Origin: Sorangium cellulosum So ce56
Lineage (GTDB): Bacteria; Myxococcota_A; Polyangia; Polyangiales; Polyangiaceae
Reading direction: 5' to 3'
Length of the DNA stretch: 64,000 bases
Assembly: GCF_000067165.1 (NCBI RefSeq)
Contig: NC_010162.1
Location: 10,273,501-10,337,500 of the forward strand
Position numbers and translations under genes: made by a program. The notes beneath the pieces were generated by a model. That model made no database searches. It was not told where the DNA came from and was given only the letters and a program-made list of their open reading frames with translations. Positions 1 through 7,492 of the stretch are shown in pieces; position 1 is the stretch's first letter, and each line of letters opens with the position of its first letter.

Positions 1-92
1 GGGCGTATTTGCAAGAACGGGGGCGTGCTGATGCGAGAAGGCTGACAGAGGGCAGGGAGCGCGGAGCCGGTGCTCAGGCTGCCCCCCTCCCG

Positions 93-325
93 GGTCGGTC
101 GGTCCTCAACCTCGGTCGGTCTCAACCTCGGTCGGTCCGCTGGTCCCCAACCTCGGTCGGTCCGCTGGTCCCCAACCTCGGTCGGTCCACTATCTCCGCC
201 GGCCAGTCCTCAACCTCGGTCAGTCCTCAACCTCGGTCCGCTGGTCCCCAACCTCGGTCGGTCCACTATTTCCAGGTCCCCAACCTCGGTCGGTCCACTA
301 TCTCCAACCTCGGTCGGTCTCCAGT
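93..325. repeat. Interrupted tandem repeat with core CAACCTCGGTCGGTCC
   Basis: About a dozen copies of a ~16-bp core (CAACCTCGGTCGGTC) occur here. They are separated by short variable joins such as CGCTGGTCC and ACTATCTC. Both strands stay open across much of it, but the peptide would be low-complexity and I do not call a gene. It sits about 200 bp upstream of the epimerase gene; any effect on that gene is unknown. Confidence 0.85.
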
Positions 326-508
326 CGAACCCCGGAGCGAGCTCAGCGGCGCGGCGGGCTTCGCGCGGCCGGCTGCTGCCCGACTCAACGGAGGGCCCGA
401 GGTGCTAGCATCGCCGCGCCGCGACGCGGCAGGCCCGGGACCGGAGGCCGCGGCGCGGCTGGACGAGGACGCGAGGCCGCGACGCGGCAGGACCAGGACG
501 GAAGGCGG

Positions 509-1468
509 ATGCGTTGTCTGGTGACGGGGGTGGCCGGATTCATCGGCTCCCACCTGGCGGAGCGGTTGATCGAGCTCGGACACGAGGTGCTCGGGGTAGA
601 CCGCTTCACCGACTACTACGCCCGCGAGCTCAAGGAGGGGAACCTGGCACGGCTGCGCGGCGAACCGCGCTTTTCGCTCTCGACGGCCGACCTCGCGACA
701 GACGATCTCCGCCCGCTGCTCTCGGGCCGCGAGGTCGTCTTCCACCAGGCGGCGCAGGCGGGCGTGCGCCCGAGCTGGGGACAGAGCTTCGAGGTCTACC
801 TGCGCGACAACGTGCTCGCTACGCAGCGGCTGCTGGAGGCCGCCAGGGCGCACGGCCACGTGCGCAAGCTCGTCTATGCCTCGTCCTCCTCCGTCTACGG
901 CGACCCCTCCGGCAACACGGGGGATGTGCCCATGCACGAATCCAGCCGGACCGTCCCCCACTCCCCCTACGGGGTGACGAAGCTCGCCGCCGAGCAGCTC
1001 TGCGAGCTGTACCGCCGCAACTTCGGCCTGCCCACGATCTCGCTCCGGTACTTCACGGTGTACGGCCCCAGGCAGCGCCCGGACATGGCGTTTCACCGGT
1101 TCATCGCCGCCGTGCTGAAGGGCGAGCCGGTCCGCGTGTACGGCGACGGCGAGCAAACGCGCGATTTCACGTACGTGAGCGACGCGGTGCAGGCCAACGT
1201 CGACGCCATGGAGAGCGGCGCGGTCGGCGTGTTCAACATCGGCGGCGGCTCTCGGGTGAGCCTCAACGACGCGCTCGGGCTGCTGGGAGAGCTCGCGGGA
1301 CCCGTGCGCGTCGAGCGGGGAGAGCCGCAGCCCGGCGACGTCCGGCGCACCTGGGCGGACACCGCGGCGGCGCGGGCGGCGCTCCGGTACGTGCCCCGGG
1401 TGCCCCTGCGCGAGGGGCTCGCGGCGCAGGTCGCCTGGCAAACGAGGCGGCTCGGGCTCTGCCGGTGA
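509..1468 (+). CDS. NAD-dependent epimerase/dehydratase (nucleotide-sugar epimerase)
   Basis: Extended short-chain dehydrogenase of 319 aa, a typical full length for UDP-sugar 4-epimerases. An N-terminal Rossmann motif TGVAGFIGSHLAE (residues 6-18) binds NAD. SSSSVYG lies at 125-131, and the catalytic pair Y154 and K158 sits in SPYGVTKLAAEQ. The segment RYFTVYGPRQRPDMA is characteristic of UDP-glucuronate or UDP-GlcNAc epimerase-like members. The ATG follows GGAAGGCGG, which could serve as a short ribosome binding site. The family interconverts nucleotide sugars for polysaccharide or LPS synthesis. The exact substrate cannot be read from the sequence. No other sugar gene is adjacent; the next gene is convergent. 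Confidence 0.93.
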   Translation: MRCLVTGVAGFIGSHLAERLIELGHEVLGVDRFTDYYARELKEGNLARLRGEPRFSLSTADLATDDLRPLLSGREVVFHQAAQAGVRPSWGQSFEVYLRDNVLATQRLLEAARAHGHVRKLVYASSSSVYGDPSGNTGDVPMHESSRTVPHSPYGVTKLAAEQLCELYRRNFGLPTISLRYFTVYGPRQRPDMAFHRFIAAVLKGEPVRVYGDGEQTRDFTYVSDAVQANVDAMESGAVGVFNIGGGSRVSLNDALGLLGELAGPVRVERGEPQPGDVRRTWADTAAARAALRYVPRVPLREGLAAQVAWQTRRLGLCR

Positions 1469-1484
1469 CGGGCGCTCCGCGCCC

Positions 1485-2228
1485 TCACGCGCCGGCATCA
1501 CCTTCGCGGGGGACGAGCTCGACCACGCGCGCCGCCGGCACGCGCGCGCCCACGATCTCGTCCGCGAGGTTGACCCAGCGCCCGCAGCGATCGAGGACGA
1601 CGCTGTCGGACGAGATCACGCCCGCCGCCCCCGCGAGCAGGCGGTCGGGATCGGGGACGAGCGTCGCCTCGATCGAGAGGGGCGCGCCCCCGAGCCGCTC
1701 CAGGATCCGCGCGCGCAGCCGCCCGGAGCTGGGGACGGCCGCGTCGAGGAGGAAGCGCGCGCGCGCCGCGCCGGCGCCGGACAGCGCGTCGCCGATCCGA
1801 TCGAGGGCCGCGTCGGTCTCCGCGATCGGCGCGTAGCTGCCGCGCAGCCCCGCGAGATCGCGCAGCGCCCCCTCCGGCCCGCGCACGAGCAGCCCGCCCG
1901 CGAGCGCCACCTCCAGGGTGATGATCAGGTTGAAGCCGTCGATGTTCGCCTCCGCGCCCTGGAGCGACGAGCACGGGGCGCAGCGCGCGAGGCGCGACGC
2001 CCGCTGCGCGTCCGAGCAAGCGGCCCGCTGCAGCGCGAGGCGCTGGCGTGCGGCCAGCTGGTGATGGTCGCCGGCGGTCCGGATCGCGGTGCGCAGCGGA
2101 TAGCCGCGGCCGAGGAGCCACGTCACCTCCTCGAAGGCCACGCGCAGCGTCCGGACGGCATCGGGGCCGAACAGCCGTTCGTCGTCCGGGTGTCCGCCAC
2201 GCGGCGCGCCGCTGTGCTCGTCCGCCAC
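1485..2228 (-). CDS. DUF434 domain-containing protein
   Basis: Protein of 247 aa. Residues ~20-75 match the DUF434 pattern, with EVTWLLGRGYPLRTAIR, the GDHHQL segment and RQRLALQRAACSD. A second conserved region follows (IDGFNLIITLEVALAGG, LRGSYAPIAETDAALD), as in the DUF434/DUF5616 family. I recall the family as conserved in bacteria and archaea without an assigned biochemical role. The GTG start lies a few bases after the stop of a collapsed PP2C phosphatase remnant. The two were therefore probably once co-transcribed, and this gene may now depend on whatever promoter survives upstream. The name is secure; the function is unknown. Confidence 0.85.
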   Translation of the reverse strand: MADEHSGAPRGGHPDDERLFGPDAVRTLRVAFEEVTWLLGRGYPLRTAIRTAGDHHQLAARQRLALQRAACSDAQRASRLARCAPCSSLQGAEANIDGFNLIITLEVALAGGLLVRGPEGALRDLAGLRGSYAPIAETDAALDRIGDALSGAGAARARFLLDAAVPSSGRLRARILERLGGAPLSIEATLVPDPDRLLAGAAGVISSDSVVLDRCGRWVNLADEIVGARVPAARVVELVPREGDAGA

Positions 2229-2229
2229 G

Positions 2230-2365
2230 TCACCCGCCTCCGCGGCGCACCGGCGCGCACATCACATCTCCGCGCATCGGGTAGACCCGCGAGTCGCCCA
2301 CGCAGGTGATGTACGCCATTCCGGACCCGAGCAAAACCCTGGTGACGGTGGCGCGCGGCGACCGC
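2230..2365 (-). pseudogene. PP2C Ser/Thr phosphatase remnant (internal deletion)
   Basis: In one minus-strand frame the translation contains GMAYITCVGDSRVYPMRGD, the conserved metal-site strand of PP2C phosphatases (VGDSR). Within four or five residues it runs into VMCAPVRRGGG and a stop. That ending matches the usual last strand of these enzymes (DNVTxVLxRxGGG). The ~150 residues that should separate these motifs are missing, and the N-terminus is not recognisable. This is a relic left by an internal deletion. Its TGA lies just before the DUF434 start. Confidence 0.65.
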
Positions 2366-2673
2366 CCCGCCGCGGCCATCGACGGCAGCTGCCACGCCGC
2401 GATAGATCGACCTGCTGAAGGGCTGCTCGGAGCGACGGTCGGAGGATCTCCGCGCTCGCCGCTCGATACAGAAGGGGCCAACAGATCAGAGGCCCTTCTG
2501 CCCGAACCCAGGACAACCCCCCCCCCGGGGGCGGTTGATGCCGTTCATCCTGGTCGTGCGGCCTCGGCGTGCCGTGGGGCCATCGGCAGCGCCGCGATGT
2601 ACAGGAGCGCGAGCCGTCATCTCCGCGCTTGCGTGCTCTTCTGGACGGGCGCCCTCGCAGCGGCGCCCGTCGA

Positions 2674-2925
2674 TCATTCGTGCTGGTCGTCGTGCAGCGG
2701 GAGCTTGAGCCATGCTCCGGAGGGCGGCGCGAGGTCCTCCACCGGATCCCCTCGATCGGCTCGCTCTGCTCTGCAGTGCGGGCAACAGAGCTCCGGATCC
2801 CAGTCGACGTCCTCGAGCCCCAGCTTCCGCAGCCACGCGAGCTCCCACATGAGCCTTGGACTCACGTGAATCACGTTGCCCGAACGACGCATGCCGCTGC
2901 CGCTGAACCGCCGAGGCTTGGCCAT
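2674..2925 (-). CDS. Small hypothetical protein with a CxxC pair
   Basis: Protein of 83 aa from an ATG preceded by a good ribosome binding site (AAGAGGAGCGCTC-ATG). The N-terminus is basic (MAKPRRFSGSGMRRSG). A segment HVSPRLMWELAWLRKLGLED follows, then CCPHCRAER, a single CxxC pair that could be part of a small zinc site or be redox active. The C-terminus is acidic. I do not recognise the family. It lies between two PP2C remnants, in a region where most other genes are broken, yet it looks intact. An alternative upstream start would extend it to 132 aa, but the Shine-Dalgarno motif favours this one. Confidence 0.6.
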   Translation of the reverse strand: MAKPRRFSGSGMRRSGNVIHVSPRLMWELAWLRKLGLEDVDWDPELCCPHCRAERADRGDPVEDLAPPSGAWLKLPLHDDQHE

Positions 2926-3130
2926 GAGCGCTCCTCTTGGGATAAGGGCACCCATTCTGCCGCTGACGAAACCGCTCGCCAAGCGCGCTCTCGCCGAATC
3001 CGAGATATCGCCAAAGCTTACGTTGGGGTGCGTGAAATTCTCAAAAAGTTCGGCATCTCGCCGCACGCGCACACGCTCGGGTCTCGGTGCGCCCGTGACG
3101 AGAGGCAGCAGCGCGTCATCGCCGCGCAGG

Positions 3131-3255
3131 TCACCCGCCTCCCAGGCGTGCCAGCACGCACGTCACGTTGTCCGGTCCGCCGTGCTCGTTGGCGATGTCG
3201 ACCAGCAGGCTCGCCGCCAGGCTCAGGTCCCGGTGCCTTGCCAGCACGCCCTCGA
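3131..3255 (-). pseudogene. PP2C Ser/Thr phosphatase C-terminal remnant
   Basis: The minus-strand translation reads ...LARHRDLSLAASLLVDIAN then EHGGPDNVTCVLARLGGG and a TGA at 3131-3133. The GGPDNVT motif plus final strand is the diagnostic C-terminus of bacterial PP2C-type phosphatases. An in-frame TAA lies about 12 bases further upstream and no catalytic N-terminal part precedes it. This is an isolated ~40-residue tail. It is the second PP2C relic within 1 kb and could derive from a duplication of the first or from the same ancestral gene. Confidence 0.75.
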
Positions 3256-3270
3256 TCCGCGCTCGTTACC

Positions 3271-3669
3271 TCAGCGCAGCCGCAGCGCTGCCAGCACCAC
3301 GCCGCACAAGACCCCCAGCACGAAGAGCACCGTGCCGACGAGCGCCAGGCGCGACCTGCGCTGGTCGGCCTCGCCCTTCACAGACACCGCGCTCACCCAC
3401 ACGTCGTCGTTCGCCTGCGTTGCCTCGCGCTCCTCGGCGGCCCACTTTTCCACCCAACCGGCCAGCTGCACGAGCGTCGCCTCCAGCCGGGCGTCCTCGA
3501 TCCCGTGCGCTGCCATCGCCTGTCGCGCCTCCACCTTCGCAATGCGCTTCTTCTCCGCCTCCGGCGTCATCGCGCACCACACCGGATCGGTCCACCGGCC
3601 GACGGAGGCTTCCGGGGTGTTGGACGAGACGCTCGTGTCCTTCGGCGTTCTCATCGCGCTCATCCTCAC
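3271..3669 (-). CDS. Hypothetical membrane-anchored protein
   Basis: Protein of 132 aa. The middle is strongly helical and charged (PEAEKKRIAKVEARQAMAAH, WVEKWAAEEREATQ). A single C-terminal membrane segment (RLALVGTVLFVLGVLCGVVL) ends only five residues from the C-terminus, so a tail-anchored topology is likely. It starts with GTG at 3669 or ATG at 3663 and overlaps the end of a plausible upstream reading frame (3670-3895). It may therefore be the 3' half of one frameshifted gene. No family recognised. Confidence 0.55.
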   Translation of the reverse strand: MRMSAMRTPKDTSVSSNTPEASVGRWTDPVWCAMTPEAEKKRIAKVEARQAMAAHGIEDARLEATLVQLAGWVEKWAAEEREATQANDDVWVSAVSVKGEADQRRSRLALVGTVLFVLGVLCGVVLAALRLR

Positions 3670-3895
3670 AGATCAGCCGCGACCACGCACGCAAGTACGC
3701 GAGCTCCGCGTCCTCCAAGCGACTCGCCACGTGCGCCTTCCGCCCGTCCTCGAAGTCGCGCACCGCGCGCTCACGCTCGCTCTCCGCGCTCGGCCCCGGC
3801 GTCGATCGCTCCTCTTCGCGGACGCTGCTCGTCGCTGCCGTGCTCCCGAGCAGCACCGACATCGCAAGCCACCCCGCCTGCAGCTCTCGCCTCAC
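3670..3895 (-). pseudogene. Probable 5' part of a frameshifted gene, hypothetical
   Basis: A GTG at 3895 is preceded by AGAGGGAG at ideal spacing. The translation begins with a short hydrophobic stretch (LQAGWLAMSVLLGSTAA). It continues as a coherent charged helix (ERERAVRDFEDGRKAHVASR, LEDAELAYLRAWSRLICEDE). After that, the frame becomes an obvious shadow of the next gene (3271-3669). Either the two genes overlap or a single frameshift near 3660-3680 split one gene. I favour a frameshift, but only comparison with homologues could decide. Confidence 0.4.
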
Positions 3896-4100
3896 GGTCG
3901 CTCCCTCTTCCACGTAATGTCCGCCATCCACGTGCTCGCCCCTCGTTCGCTCGCCGCGCTCGGCCTCGCGCCGCGCGCACACGTCCGCCCTTCGTCGCTC
4001 CTGCCACGGCGCGCCGTCCCGTCCTTCGTTCCCTTCGTCATCACGCCGCTCCACGGCTGCGGCTCATGCTCCGCCGCAGCTGCAGAGCGCACCACTCACC

Positions 4101-4626
4101 TCAGAACGCCTGCACCTCGGCCTTCACGCCCGCAGCGCCCTCGCCCTCCGCGTTCGCGCCCACGCCGCCCGGGCCCGCTTCGCCCAGTTCCACCGTCGCT
4201 CCTTGCACCGGTGCCCTGCCCTTGTACGCGATCCCGATCGCGTGACCGCCTCGACCGCCGCCACCGGGACCGCCGGCGCCTCCCTTGCCACCCGCGCCGC
4301 CCGTGCACGCGTCGTGCAACGCCGTCGCTTCCTCGGACTTCGTCCCGCCGGGACCGCCCGCGCCTCCAGCGCCTCCCTCCTGGCCGGCGCCTCCCTTGCC
4401 TCCGGCTCCGCCGCGTCCTGTCTTCAGCGTCACCTCCTCGAACGAGAGCGTCGCGTTCAGGCTCACCAGCGCGATGCTCGCTCCGCCGGCGCCGCCGCCT
4501 CGGCAGCTGCGCGAGCATCGTCTCCGGCACGAGCCCGCGATACGGCGCGAGGCTCCGCTCGATCGTCTCCGCCACCACGCGCTCCGCGCGCAGCCGCTGC
4601 TCGTCGTTTCGATCGTCCTGTGACAT
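4101..4626 (-). pseudogene. Hybrid remnant: small-protein N-terminus joined out of frame to a Gly-rich C-terminus
   Basis: An ATG at 4626 with a strong GGAGAGGAGG site starts 41 plausible residues (MSQDDRNDEQRLRAERVVAE, then SLAPYRGLVPETMLAQL), ending near 4504. From there the frame turns into poly-Arg, the shadow of another frame. That other frame (from about 4500 to the stop at 4101) encodes GGGAGGASIALVSLNATLSF and repeated GGAGGKGGAGGPGG blocks, ending AAGVKAEVQAF. This is the tail of a glycine-rich, probably secreted repeat protein. The two pieces read in different frames, so this looks like a deletion junction. A separately translated 121-aa Gly-rich protein from GTG 4466 is possible but less likely. 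Confidence 0.5.
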
Positions 4627-4772
4627 TCCAGCCTCCTCTCCGCGCGCGCTCCAGCGCTCCGTCCTGCGCATCCCTAGAAAATCGGCGTGTCTCCGAAGGG
4701 CGGCGCGGCCCCCTGCCGCCCCGGCCTGGCCGTCGCCGCTGGCCGGCGCGCCGGCCCGACCGGGGTTGCCGG

Positions 4773-5005
4773 CCTGACCGAGGTTGCGCCCTCCGGCCTG
4801 ACGGCCGGCCTGACCGAGGTTGCGCCCTCCGGCCTGACGGCCGGCCTGACCGAGGTTGCGCCCTCCGGCCTGACGGCCGGCCTGACCGAGGTTGCGCCCT
4901 CCGGCCTGACAGCCGGCCTGACCGAGGTTGCGCCCTCCGGCCTGACGGCCGGCCTGACCGAGGTTGCGCCCTCCGAGGTTGCGCCCTCCGAGGTTGCGCC
5001 CTCCG
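4773..5005. repeat. 36-bp tandem repeat array plus 15-bp sub-repeats
   Basis: Units starting with CCTGACCGAGGTTGCGCC recur at 4773, 4809, 4845, 4881, 4917 and (partial) 4953, an exact 36-bp period. One copy has a single-base change (GACAGCC for GACGGCC). The array ends with three copies of the 15-mer AGGTTGCGCCCTCCG (4961-5005). Because 36 is a multiple of three, every frame is periodic (for example GLTEVAPSGLTA on +). No flanking start or family supports real coding. It lies downstream of the kinase pseudogene. Confidence 0.9.
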
Positions 5006-5110
5006 CTGCGCTGAGGGCGACGCGCGCTCCGCCACCTCCATGATCTCCGTCCCCCGCGCCGTCCTCCGTTGGCTGCCCGGCGCGCGCCCGTCCCCCTCGC
5101 GGCCCGCCGG

Positions 5111-5930
5111 CTACGGTCCAGGCCCGAACGCCGCCGCCCGGACGCTCTCCAGATCCATCGGCGCCGTCCCGCCGGGCCCCAGCGCGGGCACCGGCGACGC
5201 GACCACCACCCTGGCCGACGGCTCCCGCCGCGGCACCTCGAGCGTCGGCCCCGTCACCGGCGCCCGGTAGACCGCACGCCGCCCCGGCCGGCCCGGGATC
5301 GGCGGCTCGTCGGGCGGCGCCGCCAGCGAGATCCGGCCCTCCGCCTCGTCCTGCTCGAGGCGCCTGCGCAGCGCGATCATGCCCTGCGCCATCTCGGCCA
5401 CCGACAGGTACCGCGCCGCCGGCTGCTTCGCCGTGGCGCGCCGGATCACCTCGTCCACGTACGCCGGCAGCCCCGCCCCCTCCGACAGCGGCGCGGGATC
5501 CGCGAAGAACTCTCAGTTCACGAGCTTCGTCCGGTCGTCGAACGCGTCGCGGAACGGGTGGCGGCCGGCGATCATCTCCCAGAGCACGAGCCCCAGCGCG
5601 TACACGTCGAAGCGCGCGTCCGCCTCGTTCCCGGCGAGGTTCTCGGGCGCCATGTACGCGGCCGTCCCGAGGCGCACGTTGCGCTGGGTCGTCCGCATCG
5701 CATAGGGGATGATCTTCGCGATCGAGAAATCGACGACCTTCACCATCCCGTCCGCGGTGAAGACGATGTTGTCCGGCTTCACGTCGCGGTGGATGATCTG
5801 GTTCTCGTGCGCCGCGTCGAGCCCCCACGCGGCCTCGAGCGCGACGTGCAGCGCGAACAGAGGCGACAACCTCCCCTGGCGCTCCAGGCGGGTGCCTCTC
5901 GGGCGAGCGCCCCTCCTCTGGAGGCGCTGC
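5111..5930 (-). pseudogene. Ser/Thr protein kinase pseudogene (no N-lobe, in-frame TGA)
   Basis: Residues read LERQGRLSPLFALHVALEAA, then HRDVKPDNIVF (catalytic loop), VVDFSIAK (DFG region with Ser for Gly), GTAAYMAPENL and FDVYALGLVLWEMIAGRHPF. These form a kinase C-lobe. The ATP-binding N-lobe (Gly loop, Lys, Glu) is absent: a TAG lies just upstream near 5930. The frame is also broken by TGA at 5513-5515, immediately after TKLVN. It then continues in the same frame with EFFADPAPLSEGAGLPAYVD, ATAKQPAARYLSVAEMAQGM and a Pro-rich tail ending at 5111. One G-to-T change (GGA to TGA) would explain the stop. It is non-functional as a kinase. Confidence 0.85.
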
Positions 5931-6039
5931 TATCCATGTCGATACGGCGCCGCTGGAGTGCTCACCCGATCGACGCCTCCCCCTTCCAAGACGACGCGAC
6001 CGCCGGCCACCAGGCGCCCACGGCCCGGCGGCCCTCGCA

Positions 6040-6100
6040 TGCCCGCTGGCCGCTGGCCTCCGGCCAATGGCCTCTGGCCAATGGCCGCGCAGAGCACGGT
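6040..6100. repeat. GGCCAATGGCC-type short repeats
   Basis: A compact run of TGGCC/GGCCA motifs (GGCCGCTGGCCTCCGGCCAA, then TGGCCTCTGGCCAATGGCC) forms overlapping palindromes upstream of the hypothetical gene at 6194. It could fold into small hairpins. No promoter or gene is apparent in 5931-6193 apart from the ribosome binding site of the next gene. Confidence 0.6.
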
Positions 6101-6193
6101 TCCGACAGGAGCCTTTGCGCAAAGCGGTTGTGAACGCGCGAGGCGCTCTCGCTAAGATGCACGGTTTCCTGGGGGAGGATCGGAGAGAGAACG

Positions 6194-7018
6194 ATGGCAG
6201 CCTATGGATACAGCTTCGTCACGGACAAGGCGTTCAGCGCGTTCGCGCGGGATCTCGAGCAGGGAGCGTGGAAGGGCGTCTCGATAGACAAGTACGATGT
6301 CCCGAACCGCACCCCGGCGGCGTCGCTCTTCGAAGCGCCCAGGCCGGTGGTCTGGAAGCTGCGCGCGCGCTGGAGCATCGCGGCGCTCGATGAGGCGCTC
6401 GGCGTCGCGTCGGCTGCGGTGCTCGCCGAGCTCGACGTGGAGTGGGACACCGCCCAGCGGGCGCTGCACCTGTTCCTGGCCTCGGCTGCCGAGAGCAAGG
6501 ATCCTGCGCAGCGCGACGCGGCGGTGCGGCTCCGCGGCGCCCTGCTTGCGGGGGCGGGTACCGAGCAGACCCGGTACACGTACGACGCCGAGGTCGACTA
6601 CGGCTGGCACCAGGTCGCGATCGTGGGCAAGGCGCCGCTCGCCGCCGACGTGAAGAAGGTCGGCGCCGGCGCGTACCTGAAGCGCGTCGAGGAGGCGACC
6701 GAGGCGCTCGCCAGGGGGCTCGGCCGCACCTCCGGCCAGAAGCGCGCGGTCGCGCGCTCGAAGCGCATCCGGGAGGCGGTGGTCGCGTGCACGCAGGCGT
6801 TCAACGCCATCCACGGCGAGATCGGCTGGCTCCTCGAGCACACGCCGAGCGGCAAGCAGCGCGATCTGCTCCAGGCGCTCCACGCACCGTTCCTCGCCCT
6901 CCTCGAGCGCAGCCCGCAGCGCGCGCCGGCGGCCGCCGCGCCGGAGGAGGTGGTGGTGGAGGAGGACGCCGCAGAGGACGCCGCGGAGCCCGAAGCGGAA
7001 GAGAGCACGCCCGCCTGA
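6194..7018 (+). CDS. Hypothetical protein, soluble, acidic C-terminus
   Basis: Protein of 274 aa that starts at an ATG after GGAGAGAGAACG, a good ribosome binding site. There is no signal peptide or membrane segment. The body is mixed alpha-helical with a segment rich in Lys/Arg (TSGQKRAVARSKRIREAVVA) and a possible four-helix region. The last 25 residues are almost entirely Ala/Glu/Asp (VVVEEDAAEDAAEPEAEE), suggesting a disordered acidic tail. I do not recognise a domain. The codon pattern is typical of the window, so I treat it as a real, intact gene. It is flanked on both sides by repeat arrays. Confidence 0.8.
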   Translation: MAAYGYSFVTDKAFSAFARDLEQGAWKGVSIDKYDVPNRTPAASLFEAPRPVVWKLRARWSIAALDEALGVASAAVLAELDVEWDTAQRALHLFLASAAESKDPAQRDAAVRLRGALLAGAGTEQTRYTYDAEVDYGWHQVAIVGKAPLAADVKKVGAGAYLKRVEEATEALARGLGRTSGQKRAVARSKRIREAVVACTQAFNAIHGEIGWLLEHTPSGKQRDLLQALHAPFLALLERSPQRAPAAAAPEEVVVEEDAAEDAAEPEAEESTPA

Positions 7019-7081
7019 GCCGGCGGCGGAGCGCAAAGGAACCGGCGAGCGTTCACCGTCCCGCCTCCGCCGCCGCCCGCA

Positions 7082-7396
7082 GCCCTTCCTCCAACCCCTG
7101 CCGGCTCTCCGCAGCCCTTGCCCGAACCCCTGCCGGCTCCCCGCAGCCCTTTCTCCAACCCCTGCCGGCTCTCCGCAGCCCTTCCCCGAACCCCTGCCGG
7201 CTCTCCGCAGCCCTTGCCCGAACCCCTGCCGGCTCTCCGCAGCCCTTGCCCTCTCCCCCTGCCGGCTCTCCGCAGCCCTTGCCCGAACCCCTGCCGGCTC
7301 TCCGCGGCCCTTCCCCGAACCCCTGCCGGCCCTCCGCAGCGCTTGCCCGAACCCCCGCCGGCTCTCCGCAGCCCTTGCCCTCTCCCCCTCCCGGTG
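7082..7396. repeat. 32-bp tandem repeat array
   Basis: About ten head-to-tail copies of a 32-bp unit (core CCCCTGCCGGCTCTCCGCAG, followed by CCCTTGCCCGAA or close variants). GCAG landmarks fall at 7111, 7143, 7175, 7207 and 7239, then at 7272 after a 1-bp insertion, and so on. It fills most of the gap between the hypothetical gene and the glycosyltransferase. There are no unique spacers, so it is not a CRISPR array. A long frame runs through it into the downstream gene but has no independent support. Confidence 0.92.
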
Positions 7397-7492
7397 ACCG
7401 GCAGCACGTCCTGCCCTCGTTGCCGTCGCGCTTGCGGCGCGTTCTCGGACGGAACCGCGCCTTCTCGTGACGTTCTGCTATCCTCCGCCGCC

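Noticed and set aside
4687..5043. A 118-aa repetitive protein (GLTEVAPSGLTA repeats)
   Set aside because: The period is a multiple of three, so any frame gives repeats; there is no family, signal or ribosome binding site to support it.
5513..5515. Selenocysteine codon in the kinase
   Set aside because: The kinase also lacks its N-lobe, the site is not a conserved Cys/Sec position, and no SECIS-like hairpin is apparent; a nonsense mutation is simpler.
7082..7396. CRISPR array
   Set aside because: Units are contiguous without unique spacers and no cas gene is near; it is a plain tandem repeat.
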